From NCBI RefSeq assembly GCF_001955535.1, contig NZ_MPVN01000002.1, positions 806,001 through 870,000 on the forward strand: a stretch of DNA of 64,000 bases, written 5' to 3'. Origin of the DNA: Paenibacillus sp. FSL H7-0326 (GTDB lineage Bacteria > Bacillota > Bacilli > Paenibacillales > Paenibacillaceae). The position numbers and the translations under genes were made by a program. Below the pieces are notes generated by a model. It made no database searches and was not told the DNA's origin. It worked only from the letters and a program-made list of their open reading frames with translations. This document shows, one piece after another, positions 1 to 10,048 of this stretch. Positions within the stretch are counted from its first letter, which is position 1; each line of letters opens with the position of its first letter.

Positions 1-3000
1 ACGATCCAATGCGCTGCATCCTCGCCGAATATCCGATGTGGCATATTCTCCATATTATCTATCCCAGCCATGTCCCGCAGCGGCTTCCCGTCCGGATGAC
101 GGAACAATGCCGGACCTACCCAGTCCAGATAGCTTCTTCCCGAAGCAAGAAGAGTTTCCGGCAGGAGCATCGTTGACAGGTCCTTGATCTGCGACCAGGC
201 AAGTGCCCGGGCAGCTGCATCCTTGACTGTTCCGATCAGAATCATCTTTTCCTTAGGACGAGTAAGCGCAACGTACAACACCCGCATCTCTTCGGCCAGC
301 AGCTCAGCATGTGCACGCCTCCGAATCGCCAGATTGGCGAGCGTTGGATAGCCGACCCGATTGTCTTCATCAATATATCTCGGACCAAAGCCAAGCTCCT
401 TATGCATCATGAAAGGAGAATTCAGATCTTGCTGATTGAACATCTTGGACATCCCTGCTACAAAAACAATCGGAAACTCAAGGCCTTTGCTTCGATGGAT
501 CGTCATAATGCGCACTGCTTGCTCTGTATCCCCTGATCCACTGACTGTACCGAGATCACCGCCGTGGTCCTTCAGTCTGGCAATGAACGTAAGAAAACGG
601 AATAAGCCCCGATTGGAAGTCGAGCTCTCGTACTGCTTGGCCCGGTCATATAGTGCCTGCAGATTGCGGCTGCGCTGCATTCCGCCCGGCAGACCTACGA
701 CCCAGTCCAGATAGCCCGTATCCTGATATATCCGCCAGATAAGCTCACTCAAGCTCCCATTACGTGCCTCATGCCTCCATTGCTCAAGCGATTCACTAAA
801 TTCCCGAAGCTTGTCTACTAGCGCAACTCCAGCTGCAGGTTTACGTCCACGAAGAGGACTATTCTCGGTGTCTTCCCCAGCGCTCGTTGTATCCTCCAGC
901 GCAGCCGTTTGTTCATTTATGAATCGTTCGGGTGACGGTTCTTCAATAAATCCATCTGCACGATCTTCCTTACGATCTAAGGAAATATCTATCGCCTCTG
1001 TCGCTGCGCTAGCCTCTCTAAGAGCGAATTCCATTTCCAGCTGTGCTGCCTGTCGTTCACTGCTCTCGCTGATCTCCGTTATCGTATTGTCATTCGCCTG
1101 GGCTCCACCCGATTTCCCTGCGTCTGCAATGGTCTTCATCATCGCATCATAGAACGATATATTTTTGCCGGACAGACGAACCAGAGCAAGCTCCTCTTCA
1201 TCCAGCCCTACAATTGGAGACCGAAGCACCGAAGCCAGCGGAATATCCTGCTGGGGATTATCCACAATTTGCAGAAGGGACAGCATAATCTCCACTTCCG
1301 TAGCTTCAAAAAAGCCCTTGCTCTGATCACCGGTAACCGGTATTCCTTCTCGTTTCAGCACCTCCATCATGAGTGGCGTCCATATTCTGGCTGATCGAAG
1401 CAAGATAACGATATCTCCATATTTCGCCGGTCTCATGAGTTTGGTATGCTTGTCATAGATTTGCGCTGCTTCTCCCGTATTGCCGACCATCTGGTGAATG
1501 CGGGCCGCTATATAGGACGCCTCCAGTTCCGCCGTTTCCATCTCCAGCTGTTCAACTTGCTCAGAGGATGCATCTGCTGTATCGCCTTCTATCGTTTCAG
1601 CGTCTTCGAGAGAGCCTGTTCCGGCACGATCAATGAGTACAAGCTCCGGTGTATATTCTTCTAACGATTCAGATGTCTCTGGGAACGAGGCACCAAAGGT
1701 CAGTGCGGCAGCGTCATCGTATTCAATCTCGGCCACACCGGCATTCATAACCTGCCTAAACAGCATATTGACTGCATTAACGACTTCCTTACGGCTTCTA
1801 AAATTGCGTGCCAGATCAATACGCAGACCTTCTCCGCCTCCGTCATGGTCATACCTTCTGTATTTGTCCAGGAATAAGCCGGGTTCTGCCAGACGGAAGC
1901 GGTATATGCTCTGCTTGACATCACCAACCATGAACCTATTCCCTGGATGCTCACGGGAGATGAGGCTCACAATATCCTCCTGAACCGTATTGGTATCCTG
2001 ATATTCATCCAGAAGTACTTCGTCAAACTGCTGCCTGTATTCCATAGCTGCATCAGACGGATACGACTGTTCAGGAGTTGAATCGGCATGACGCAGGATC
2101 TGGAGCGCATAATGCTCCAAATCGCTGAAATCAACGACCCCTTTGGCTTGCTTCTCACGAGTAAATCGTTCTCCGAATAGGATGACGATCTCGGCAAGCT
2201 TCTTCATCAGTGGTGCAATCTTCGACAGCTCAATGAGAAACTGCTCCGGTGTTCTGCCGAACATGACTGACTTCAGCTCCGTCACGGTCTTCTTCACCGA
2301 TTCTCTCAGATCCTTCGCTCTCTCCTGAAGCCCCGGGTCAGCCTGACCTTTACGTACCGATTTGAGCTTGCCAAAGGCCGCGCTGTTGAACACATCATAC
2401 AGTTCGGACCATGATCCGCTCCGAACCTGATCAAGCAGCCGCTCGACCATCTCCAGATCCTCGGTAAAGGTCTCGGCATAAGCTGCCGGTCCCTCCGGCT
2501 CCTGTGCAATAGCAAGTGCCTGCTTGAGCTGATCTGATGCTCCGCCCAGAGCCAGCTCAGCATCTCTCATAATACTTGCTACCCACTCCGTCTTGCCCAG
2601 CTCTTCCAATGATTGAACCTCAAAAGCAGCTGCCATTTCGGAGAGCCAGTGTTCGGGCCATGAATGACTGCGGGCAAAATCATACAGCCTCTGGACGAGT
2701 CCATACATGGCGTCATCGCTGCGTTCTCCACTGAACCAATCGACGAGCCTTCGAAAATCGCTTCCTTCGCCTTCTTCTCCGTACTTTTCTTCAAACAGCT
2801 CCATCAGCAGCTCCTGACGCATAAGCTCCGCTTCGTATTCATTCAGAATTCGGAATGAGGGATCCAGAGGAATCAGCTGATAATATCTTCGAATGATTTC
2901 CATACAGAAGGAATGAAGCGTAGTAATTGGAGCCCTGCCAAGCAGAGTCAGCTGTCTGGCAAGATGCTCGCTGCCTGGGCTCTGCTCCTGCGCTGTTTCC

Positions 3001-3245
3001 AGTGCTTCACGAATCCTCTCCCGCATCTCCGAAGCTGCTGCCTTGGTAAAAGTCGCAATGAGCAGCCTGTCCACGCTGTACCCAGCTTCAGGATCTGATA
3101 TTTTACGAATGATCCGCTCAACCAGCACAGCGGTCTTCCCTGAGCCCGCAGCCGCAGCCACGAGCATGTCTTCTCCGGAAGAAGCAATCGCCTTCCACTG
3201 GTCGTCGCTCCAGAAGCTTCCTTCCGGCTTAGGAATCATGCTCAT
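1..3245 (-). CDS. addA: AddA, helicase/nuclease subunit A of AddAB (3' end cut by window edge)
   Basis: AddA is the UvrD-type 3'-5' helicase and nuclease subunit of the AddAB double-strand-break repair complex, the counterpart of RecBCD. About 1,081 codons are visible and the reading frame leaves the window at position 1, so the C-terminal nuclease domain is missing here. Near the N-terminus is the Walker A motif AAAGSGKTA (around residues 23-31). Later come IHRSKGLEFPIVFVAGM and, near position 260, the motif VI-like VLYVALTRPKEKMILIG. The chosen start (ATG at 3245, GGAGGA about 10 bases upstream) lies inside the end of addB, a 17-base overlap that implies translational coupling. Two acidic Ser/Glu/Ala-rich stretches interrupt the helicase part (about 1500-1700 and 830-1130). 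Family assignment is secure from the motifs and the addB neighbour. Confidence 0.95.
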   Translation of the reverse strand, partial: MSMIPKPEGSFWSDDQWKAIASSGEDMLVAAAAGSGKTAVLVERIIRKISDPEAGYSVDRLLIATFTKAAASEMRERIREALETAQEQSPGSEHLARQLTLLGRAPITTLHSFCMEIIRRYYQLIPLDPSFRILNEYEAELMRQELLMELFEEKYGEEGEGSDFRRLVDWFSGERSDDAMYGLVQRLYDFARSHSWPEHWLSEMAAAFEVQSLEELGKTEWVASIMRDAELALGGASDQLKQALAIAQEPEGPAAYAETFTEDLEMVERLLDQVRSGSWSELYDVFNSAAFGKLKSVRKGQADPGLQERAKDLRESVKKTVTELKSVMFGRTPEQFLIELSKIAPLMKKLAEIVILFGERFTREKQAKGVVDFSDLEHYALQILRHADSTPEQSYPSDAAMEYRQQFDEVLLDEYQDTNTVQEDIVSLISREHPGNRFMVGDVKQSIYRFRLAEPGLFLDKYRRYDHDGGGEGLRIDLARNFRSRKEVVNAVNMLFRQVMNAGVAEIEYDDAAALTFGASFPETSESLEEYTPELVLIDRAGTGSLEDAETIEGDTADASSEQVEQLEMETAELEASYIAARIHQMVGNTGEAAQIYDKHTKLMRPAKYGDIVILLRSARIWTPLMMEVLKREGIPVTGDQSKGFFEATEVEIMLSLLQIVDNPQQDIPLASVLRSPIVGLDEEELALVRLSGKNISFYDAMMKTIADAGKSGGAQANDNTITEISESSERQAAQLEMEFALREASAATEAIDISLDRKEDRADGFIEEPSPERFINEQTAALEDTTSAGEDTENSPLRGRKPAAGVALVDKLREFSESLEQWRHEARNGSLSELIWRIYQDTGYLDWVVGLPGGMQRSRNLQALYDRAKQYESSTSNRGLFRFLTFIARLKDHGGDLGTVSGSGDTEQAVRIMTIHRSKGLEFPIVFVAGMSKMFNQQDLNSPFMMHKELGFGPRYIDEDNRVGYPTLANLAIRRRAHAELLAEEMRVLYVALTRPKEKMILIGTVKDAAARALAWSQIKDLSTMLLPETLLASGRSYLDWVGPALFRHPDGKPLRDMAGIDNMENMPHRIFGEDAAHWI

Positions 3246-6200
3246 ATTCTTGTTCTCCTCCTTCCCTGTTAAATAAATCCCAAGCCTGCTTCTTGTCAGG
3301 TCTCTTGAGTAAATTGTATTCACTGCCTGGCATGCTCTCATCAAACTGGCATACCGATTTCAGCGGACAGAACGTACAGGCACTTTGCTGCTGCATGCGA
3401 TAAGGAGATATCGATACATCTCCATTCGTTATTCGTGTTCCAATATCTTGAATCGTCCCGCGTACCGAGCTCAGCAGCATATCCCACTGCTCCTCTGTCG
3501 CCACTGACGAGCTGCTGTAGAATCCACCATCCGTTTTTACGGCTACCGGGAGGATTGAAGAGTATCCTTTCTCCAGAGAGGTATCCATCTTCCCGATCAC
3601 TTCACGATCCGCGAGCAACAATCCCTTCATCTTAAATCGCTTGAGCAGCTCCTGTTCAGCTTGTTCGGTGCCCATGCCATTGGCAGATTGAAGGAGAGGA
3701 TTATGCACATGGAAATAGAGCACGCCCGCAGGATGAGCCTCTGTTCCGATCCACTCCTCCGCGTAAGTCAGCAATACATCCAGATAAGTGAGCATCTGCA
3801 GCGATAGACCGTAAAACACCTCATGCAGCTTCAGATCGGTCTGGCTGGATTTATAATCAATGACCCGAAGTAAAATTTCTCCATCTTCTCCTTCGGCTAC
3901 ATCTACCCGGTCAATTCGGCCTACAATTTGCATCACAACGCCATTATCCAATGTGAATGTCAGCGGCGGCAGCGGCTTGTCCGGACCAAAATCAAGCTCA
4001 AGCGCCAGCGGCTCAAAGCTGCCCCTTCTGGACTGCTCACCCAGTATAATGGAAGCTCGGCTTACGATATTTTTGAGCTTGCGAAAAATATATCCATAAC
4101 GCTGTGTACTCAGCAAAATTTCACCTTGCAGCTGAGGTGCTAATACATCCACGGTCTCCTCTGCATAGGAAATGCACTCTTCACGGCTGAGATTAGCCCA
4201 GCTTAAGTTCTGCTCCTTCAGCTTCATCGCCATTTTGCTGAGTGCCGCATGAAACAGCTGTCCGATATCTGGTGCCTTAAGACGATACACTTGTCTCTCC
4301 TTCAGCTTCAGACCGAACGAGACAAAATGAGAGAATGGACATAGGGCAAAGCGTTCCATACGGGATACACTGGTCTTGAGCTGTGTTCCATACAGCTTGA
4401 AGCTCGTCTCCTTCGAAAGCGTACGGGTACGGTTCTTATAGAATACAGATTCGAGCATTCGTTCAAGTCGAACCTGCATTGCTGGATGTGCGAGGTACCA
4501 GTTATATACCTCCCACCAGGACTCCTCGATGTTCTTTCCTCTTCGCCATTCCCGAAGCTCACCCATCAGATAGGACATTGTCAGATCGGGACGAAGCAGG
4601 AAGCCTGCTTGCTCCTTCCATTCGGGTGCTTGTCCCGGGCGGGAGAGCAGCGGACGCTCCTCCAGCCCAGGAAACATCCGCTTCAAATGACGAATCATTT
4701 CTGATGGGTGGAGAGACTTGCCGTCTTCATCTGTAAGAGGATAGCTGATCCATAGACTGTGGCTCGCCTGGGTAAACGCAGCATAGATTAAGAAGCGTTC
4801 ATCCAGCATTTTGCGTGTCACGTCTGGACCTAGCTGCATGCCATACTCCGTAAGCACGGATCTTTCTGAAGCCGTTAGAACTCCTTCCTCCTGCTGAATT
4901 TGCGGCATGACACCGTCTGTTGCGCCAAGGATAAATACATGACGGACTTTACCTGTCCGAGACCGATCCAGACTTCCGACAAGCACTTGATCCAGTGCAG
5001 GAGGAATCAGTCCCAGCTTCAGCTCGGCAAGTCCAGTCTCTATGACTCCTGCAAACAGCTCGGCATCCAAATGCTCGGTGCCCATCATTTCCACGACTTG
5101 ATCCAGCAAATCCAGAACCGCGGTCCAAATCCCCCGATGCTCGCGAGCCTGCTCAGGACTTCCTTCCTCAAGCGCCTTGCTGCTCAGTGCATCCAGTTTA
5201 CGAGCGATATCTGCATCCTCCAGCAGCTTGAATAGGGCGATACATTGCTCCTTGGCCGTCTTCGCTTTTTTGAATCTTTTCTCAAAGGTAAACAATGGGG
5301 ATACAACCGTCTCACGACATTTCTCCATTAAGTACAGGAACCGGCTGCGATTAAGCTCAGAACCAGCTGGCCCATCTTCTTCGAGGGACAAACTCGGTAC
5401 TCCCTTCCACGGCTTGCCGTCTGTCCATCTATAGCCGGAAATTCCGGATGCCAGGACGTAGTTCTCCAGCATATCCATATCGTATCGACTAACGGACCCA
5501 TCGAGAGGCAGCAGCAGATCCGTCTTCACCGCCCGGAATACGTCCTCATACTTCCATCGTCTATTGATGACATCCAGAGCGGACCTGATCAACTCGGCAA
5601 GCGGATGATGCAGCTCATCTCTGCGCTCGTCCAGGAAATAGGGAACATCGTAATCCTTGAACAAGGGTGCAACGATATGCCCATAATCGCCGAGATTGCG
5701 GACAAGGACTGCCATATCCCGGTAACGAACTCCTTCTTCTCTTGCCAATCGTCTGATTTCTCGCAGGACGCCTTCGACCTCAGCTCTTCTGTTCTCTGCC
5801 GCATAAACACGAATTCCTTCATGACCTGCATCCTTCATGCGGACGCGGCGAGCCTCGAAGCCTGCTTCCAGATGCGCAAGCGCCGGAGCCGCATAACGAG
5901 GTGATTGTGAGGGAGGTATATGAGTAGTAGCAAATTCCACTTCTGTATCTTCAGCGATTCCTTTCAACTTGACATAGGACATGCCTGCAGAGTAGAACAG
6001 GTTCATTTCATTCGGCATATTCATCGCATCATAAGGCTTGTCCAGAGTCAGCGATATGGTTACGGAGTTTGCATTCAGCAGTAATTGTCTGATGACGGAG
6101 AGCTCCTGCGGAGTAAAGCTGCGGAAGCCGTCAATCCAAACATCAGCCTGCTTCACATAATCCGAGGACGGGATTCGCTCTGCCAATTTGTCCAGTGTAT

Positions 6201-6750
6201 CTTCTTCATCCATGTATAGTCGGGATACTTCTTCCTCGAAGTCCCGGTATACGGTTAAAATATCATGAATCTTGTGATGCAGAATCGCACCTGCGCCAGG
6301 CACCTCCATCACTCGCTCAAGCTCTTCCTTCAAAGATTGTTCCTGAGTTCCGTATCGCTTCATTTCCGCATACAGGGAACTTAATTGATGGGCAAATCCC
6401 ATTTGTGTACCCGATGCAGAGAAGATTTTAAGCTCATCCTTGCGCTTTTGCATAATTTTGTAGAGCAGCATTTTCTTGCCTTCGGCCCGAATCGGAATAA
6501 GAGCCGAGCCTCCCGTTTCCTGCATTACTCTCAAGCTGAGCCTGCGAAAATCAAGCACTTGGGCCCGGACGGAGCCGTTCACGCCTTGAGAACGAATCAT
6601 TTCGGATTCTGCCTGGAAGGAAGCCTGTTCCGGAACGATAAGAATTATAGGATTTCCTGCAGGGTTCTCACGCAGCTGAGCCGTAATTTGATTCATTATG
6701 GCCGTGCTTTTTCCACTGCCGGCTCGTCCAATCATCATATGAAGCGGCAT
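3229..6750 (-). CDS. addB: AddB, helicase-exonuclease subunit B
   Basis: AddB is the second subunit of AddAB. It recognises Chi-like sites and carries a RecB-family nuclease domain. The 1,173-residue length is normal for the family. The N-terminus has the Walker A motif GRAGSGKST at residues 8-16. The four cysteines of the family's iron-sulfur staple are all present: C804 (in FALCPF) and C1125, C1128 and C1134 in the C-terminal CTFCPLKSVC. The nuclease core contains VIDYKSS. The start has a clear GGGAGG site about 9 bases upstream. addA begins inside its last codons, so the two are co-translated. No terminator lies between them. Confidence 0.97.
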   Translation of the reverse strand: MPLHMMIGRAGSGKSTAIMNQITAQLRENPAGNPIILIVPEQASFQAESEMIRSQGVNGSVRAQVLDFRRLSLRVMQETGGSALIPIRAEGKKMLLYKIMQKRKDELKIFSASGTQMGFAHQLSSLYAEMKRYGTQEQSLKEELERVMEVPGAGAILHHKIHDILTVYRDFEEEVSRLYMDEEDTLDKLAERIPSSDYVKQADVWIDGFRSFTPQELSVIRQLLLNANSVTISLTLDKPYDAMNMPNEMNLFYSAGMSYVKLKGIAEDTEVEFATTHIPPSQSPRYAAPALAHLEAGFEARRVRMKDAGHEGIRVYAAENRRAEVEGVLREIRRLAREEGVRYRDMAVLVRNLGDYGHIVAPLFKDYDVPYFLDERRDELHHPLAELIRSALDVINRRWKYEDVFRAVKTDLLLPLDGSVSRYDMDMLENYVLASGISGYRWTDGKPWKGVPSLSLEEDGPAGSELNRSRFLYLMEKCRETVVSPLFTFEKRFKKAKTAKEQCIALFKLLEDADIARKLDALSSKALEEGSPEQAREHRGIWTAVLDLLDQVVEMMGTEHLDAELFAGVIETGLAELKLGLIPPALDQVLVGSLDRSRTGKVRHVFILGATDGVMPQIQQEEGVLTASERSVLTEYGMQLGPDVTRKMLDERFLIYAAFTQASHSLWISYPLTDEDGKSLHPSEMIRHLKRMFPGLEERPLLSRPGQAPEWKEQAGFLLRPDLTMSYLMGELREWRRGKNIEESWWEVYNWYLAHPAMQVRLERMLESVFYKNRTRTLSKETSFKLYGTQLKTSVSRMERFALCPFSHFVSFGLKLKERQVYRLKAPDIGQLFHAALSKMAMKLKEQNLSWANLSREECISYAEETVDVLAPQLQGEILLSTQRYGYIFRKLKNIVSRASIILGEQSRRGSFEPLALELDFGPDKPLPPLTFTLDNGVVMQIVGRIDRVDVAEGEDGEILLRVIDYKSSQTDLKLHEVFYGLSLQMLTYLDVLLTYAEEWIGTEAHPAGVLYFHVHNPLLQSANGMGTEQAEQELLKRFKMKGLLLADREVIGKMDTSLEKGYSSILPVAVKTDGGFYSSSSVATEEQWDMLLSSVRGTIQDIGTRITNGDVSISPYRMQQQSACTFCPLKSVCQFDESMPGSEYNLLKRPDKKQAWDLFNREGGEQEYEHDS

Positions 6751-7074
6751 TTATTGAATTCCTCCCTTTCTATTTCGAAACTACATCATCAGCATACTGA
6801 CATGTATGTATTTGCAATCAACCTTTTTTTTGCACTCTATTACTAGTTAAAAAGCTTCACGATTATTCATCATTCAATTTAAATAAAATGCGAACGAAAA
6901 GAGACCAAAAACCTTATAAAGTCTAAGCACAAGTATAACATATCTCACTCGACAGGAACATGCGTTTGGTAATTCCAGTAAGTCAAACCATGCTAAATTT
7001 CTTCCAATAGAAGAACGTGCATAAGTCCCTACAACCCTTCAATTCATCGTCGTTACATCACCTATGGTACAGTA
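6751..7074. other. AT-rich spacer between addB and the RlmI-like gene
   Basis: About 320 bases hold no supportable gene. The right-hand part must carry the promoter and leader of addB on the minus strand, but no convincing -35/-10 pair was found. A GGGAGG ribosome binding site adjoins the addB start at its left end. Confidence 0.4.
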
Positions 7075-7123
7075 AAAAAAGCATCCGAACACTCTTTCTT
7101 TAAAGAGAATACGGATGCTTTTT
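7075..7123 (-). terminator. Intrinsic terminator of the RlmI-like gene
   Basis: The arms GCATCCG (7081-7087) and CGGATGC (7112-7118) enclose a second short stem (CTCTTT/AAAGAG). On the minus strand a run of T follows. It lies directly downstream of the methyltransferase stop codon and upstream of addB, separating the two units. Confidence 0.85.
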
Positions 7124-7129
7124 CTTAAA

Positions 7130-8512
7130 TTAATTGATGTCGGATGGCGTTTTTGATCGAACCTCGAAGATGGCAAATTTCAAATAATGACCCTCTTCTA
7201 CGCCCAAAATCTGTGGATGATCTTTACCTGCAGCGCGCCAATCTACTAGTCTTAATATTTTCCCTGCATCGGTTGCTGCATCCTGAATTGTCTCAAGGAA
7301 CAAATCGGGACGCATATGGTAGGAGCAGCTTGCCGTTACAAGATAACCGCCTTCATTAACGAGCTTCATGCCATGCAGATTGATATCCTTGTAGCCGCGA
7401 ACCGCGCCTTTGACGGCCCCTCTTGTCTTGGCAAAAGCAGGAGGATCGAGGATGACTACATCAAAGGTACGTCCACCTCCTGCCGTCATGGCAAGCGACG
7501 TATCTACCTTTTTGTCTCCTCTTGCCCTTGCAGCCCGTTCCTCCAAGCCTTTAACCTGATTTCTTAAATATTGAAAAGCATCATCAACTACAAATTCAAC
7601 ACGATCCTCAAAGCCATTCAGCTTCACGTTATCTCTGGCACTTTCAATCGCATGCTCCGAAATATCAAGACAGGTTACACGCTTAGCTCCGAATTTGCAG
7701 GCATTCAGTGTAAAGCTGCCTGTATGGGAGAAGCATTCCAGCACACTTGCACCGTCCCAATATGGGAAGGTTACGACTTTACCGCTTTTGTTAATTGGAG
7801 CGAAGGTCTTCAGCCCATCTTGTTCTATCTCTTGAATCGTAATTCCACTTCTAGCGCCCCAGCCTGTCATCAGCGGTTCAATGGCTGCACGGTTCTCCCG
7901 TTGATCGAAGAAATAACCGGTCTTCTGTCCCTGCTCGATATCAACCTTTATTTTAAGTCCGTTCTCCGTTACCGTTACATGTCTTGGACATTCTCCATAG
8001 AGCAGCCCTTTGACCTGTTCAAGTCCCTCCAGCTCTCTTACGCTGACATCGCTTCGCTCATAAATACCCTTGGGCTGGACAACCTCAACCAGAGCCTCAA
8101 CAATGGCCTCGCGGCACAAATCCATTCCCAGAGTCAGAATCTGAACGACAAGCACATCGCCGAATCGATCAACCACAAGCCCGGGAACATAATCTGCCTC
8201 TCCGTAGATCAGACGGTAAGCGTCCCCGCCTGTAACAAAGCGGCCGCGATGCTGCAGCGCTTGATCGAATTTGCGGGCAAAAAAAGCTTTGTCCATTGCT
8301 CTGACCGGTTCATAAGAAACGACCCGTACGGTGATTTGGGATGCCGGATTATAATATCCTGTTGCCAAGTAACGGCCTTGATGATTCTTCACCTCAACCA
8401 ATTGTCCTGGCTCCGCATTTGCCTCTACCGACTCAATTTCATTTTTGTAAATCCAGGGATGCCCCTGCTCTACTCTTTTTTTACGGCTCTTTGTAAGAAT
8501 AACCGATGCCAA
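7130..8512 (-). CDS. Class I SAM-dependent rRNA methyltransferase (RlmI/YwbD-like, PUA domain)
   Basis: This is probably a 23S rRNA cytosine-C5 methyltransferase of the RlmI/RlmK-related family; the target base cannot be read from sequence. An N-terminal PUA domain begins VILTKSRKKRVEQGHPWIY. A Rossmann methyltransferase domain follows, with motif I ECFSHTGSFTLNACKFGAK and motif IV VVILDPPAFAK. The chosen start is the TTG at 8512, preceded by AAAGGAG about 11 bases upstream, which puts the conserved PUA sequence at the N-terminus (460 residues). An in-frame ATG at 8554 would add 14 unconserved residues. The protein is longer than the roughly 400 residues usual for the family because of two insertions: one around MTGWGARSG and a charged one around ERAARARGDKK. 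It stands alone, divergent from the symporter gene. Confidence 0.85.
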   Translation of the reverse strand: MASVILTKSRKKRVEQGHPWIYKNEIESVEANAEPGQLVEVKNHQGRYLATGYYNPASQITVRVVSYEPVRAMDKAFFARKFDQALQHRGRFVTGGDAYRLIYGEADYVPGLVVDRFGDVLVVQILTLGMDLCREAIVEALVEVVQPKGIYERSDVSVRELEGLEQVKGLLYGECPRHVTVTENGLKIKVDIEQGQKTGYFFDQRENRAAIEPLMTGWGARSGITIQEIEQDGLKTFAPINKSGKVVTFPYWDGASVLECFSHTGSFTLNACKFGAKRVTCLDISEHAIESARDNVKLNGFEDRVEFVVDDAFQYLRNQVKGLEERAARARGDKKVDTSLAMTAGGGRTFDVVILDPPAFAKTRGAVKGAVRGYKDINLHGMKLVNEGGYLVTASCSYHMRPDLFLETIQDAATDAGKILRLVDWRAAGKDHPQILGVEEGHYLKFAIFEVRSKTPSDIN

Positions 8513-8639
8513 AATGCTTACAACTCCTTTTATAATCAAGTAACCTGCACTCACACAAGAAAGTCATGGTTGTCCTGCTACAAACATAAGATGGACAGTA
8601 GACAAGTCATGATTAGAGAGAAGGTGCCCTTGTAATATC

Positions 8640-9614
8640 ATGTTACATTCTATTGTGTTTCCACTATTATATGGATTAACCATATTCTTTCTAGGCATGA
8701 AGCTGATGGAGGCTTCACTCTATAAGCTCAGCGGTCCGCTGCTATCAAGCTCGCTTGACCGGGCCACCGCAACGCCGTTAAAAGGCATGCTCTTCAGCAC
8801 AGGAATAACCGCCCTGCTGCAGAGCAGCACAGCGGTCACCGTACTGACCATCGGCCTCGTAAATGCAAATTTGCTTGGATATGCTCGTACCCTCGGTATC
8901 ATTCTGGGCAGCAATGTCGGGACTACGGTAACGACCGAGCTGCTCAGTCTGAAGATTGGCAAATACGCAGCACCCATGCTGCTGGTCTTCATCAGCTGCT
9001 GGATCATCTGTGTCATGCTCGGCGAATTAAAATCAGTCATGCACAGCCGGCATTCAAAGACCGTACATACGGCTGGATACATCAGTCTTGCAGGAGCTGG
9101 TTTCTCCATGGTTATGCTCGGTATTGTCATGATGCAGCGGATCGGGCCCGCTCTAGAACAAGGCGGGGTATTCCCATGGTTTGTCCAGCAGGCCAGTCAC
9201 AGTGTATGGTGGGGGATGGCTGCTGGTGCATGCCTGACTGCGCTCGTGCACAGCAGTGCTGCGGTTATCGGAATGGCCATCGGCCTTGCTGCTGCCGGCA
9301 CCCTGCCTCCCGAAGTCGGGATTGCGATTGTACTCGGCTCCAATGTCGGCACCTGTGTTACCGCTTGGATGGCCGCCATTGGAGGCAGCAAAGCCGGTCA
9401 ATTCGTAGCATGGTCCCACATTACTCTGAATGTTGCAGGAGCTCTGCTGTTTGCCCCTCTTATTTCATTGCTCTACCAGGCAGCGGCCTTGTTCACGACT
9501 GAACCAGGCGCACAAATCGCACATGCGCAGACGATTTTCAATATTGTCTGTTCCTTACTGGCTCTCCCATTATGCTACCTTAAGATTTGGAAACGGCTGG
9601 AGCCTGATTCCTAG
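8640..9614 (+). CDS. Na/Pi cotransporter family protein
   Basis: This is a membrane protein of the Na+/phosphate cotransporter (PNaS) family, expected to import phosphate with sodium. The family's inverted repeat is visible: LLQSSTAVTVL with GSNVGTTVT in the first half, and LVHSSAAVIGM with GSNVGTCVTA in the second. About eight hydrophobic segments span 324 residues. It has no PhoU-like cytoplasmic tail, so it is a short form. It starts 127 bases from the divergent methyltransferase gene; the ribosome binding site is weak (GAGAAGGTG, some distance upstream). It is convergent with the Nudix gene, with only two bases between the stop codons. The transported ion is inferred from the family alone. 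Confidence 0.85.
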   Translation: MLHSIVFPLLYGLTIFFLGMKLMEASLYKLSGPLLSSSLDRATATPLKGMLFSTGITALLQSSTAVTVLTIGLVNANLLGYARTLGIILGSNVGTTVTTELLSLKIGKYAAPMLLVFISCWIICVMLGELKSVMHSRHSKTVHTAGYISLAGAGFSMVMLGIVMMQRIGPALEQGGVFPWFVQQASHSVWWGMAAGACLTALVHSSAAVIGMAIGLAAAGTLPPEVGIAIVLGSNVGTCVTAWMAAIGGSKAGQFVAWSHITLNVAGALLFAPLISLLYQAAALFTTEPGAQIAHAQTIFNIVCSLLALPLCYLKIWKRLEPDS

Positions 9615-9616
9615 CG

Positions 9617-10048
9617 TTAAACCTGAATTCCGAGCTGCCTCAGAGCTCTTTGCAGTATTCGATCATTATTATCGTAGCCTTGATGCTGCTGTCTGCTCCA
9701 TGCCTCAAGGGGAGCATACCATGCGACCGCTTTGATCTCCTCAATCTGTGCTCTGTGCTTCCCGCCCACAGCTTCAACCAGATAGTAATGCACTTCTTTA
9801 TCTACTTTGCCATGTACAGCATGATGATAGGTATATTTTATAATATCCACAGGTGCAACAATTCTTCCCTTAAGCCCTGTTTCCTCTTCAATTTCACGAA
9901 GCGCCGTTTGTTCAACCGTTTCACCCGGCTCCATCTTGCCTTTTGGAAGAGATATTCTAGCATAGCGGTCCGTAATAAGCTGAACCTGAAGCTCATCACC
10001 CATATGCCGGAATACGACGCCGCCGGCGGAAATCTCTTTTCTTGCCAT
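9617..10048 (-). CDS. Nudix hydrolase
   Basis: This is a pyrophosphohydrolase of the Nudix superfamily, cleaving a nucleoside diphosphate linked to some moiety; the substrate is not evident. The full Nudix box is present (GKMEPGETVEQTALREIEEETG, pattern GX5EX7REUXEEXGU), with the glutamates that bind Mg2+. The protein is 143 residues from the ATG at 10048, the likely start because the conserved ARKEISAGGVVFR follows at once. An upstream in-frame ATG at 10111 has a better ribosome binding site (GGAGG, spacing 8) and would add 21 Cys/Arg-rich residues. It follows mtaB by 130 bases, so it may be the last gene of that operon. Confidence 0.88.
   Translation of the reverse strand: MARKEISAGGVVFRHMGDELQVQLITDRYARISLPKGKMEPGETVEQTALREIEEETGLKGRIVAPVDIIKYTYHHAVHGKVDKEVHYYLVEAVGGKHRAQIEEIKAVAWYAPLEAWSRQQHQGYDNNDRILQRALRQLGIQV

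Noticed and set aside
6385..6846. A 153-codon plus-strand open frame at the addB start
   Set aside because: It is antisense to the well-supported N-terminus of addB.
7571..8635. A 354-codon plus-strand open frame
   Set aside because: It lies antisense to the RlmI-like methyltransferase, whose motifs are clear; its translation shows no family features and is rich in Cys, His and Leu as expected from a shadow frame.
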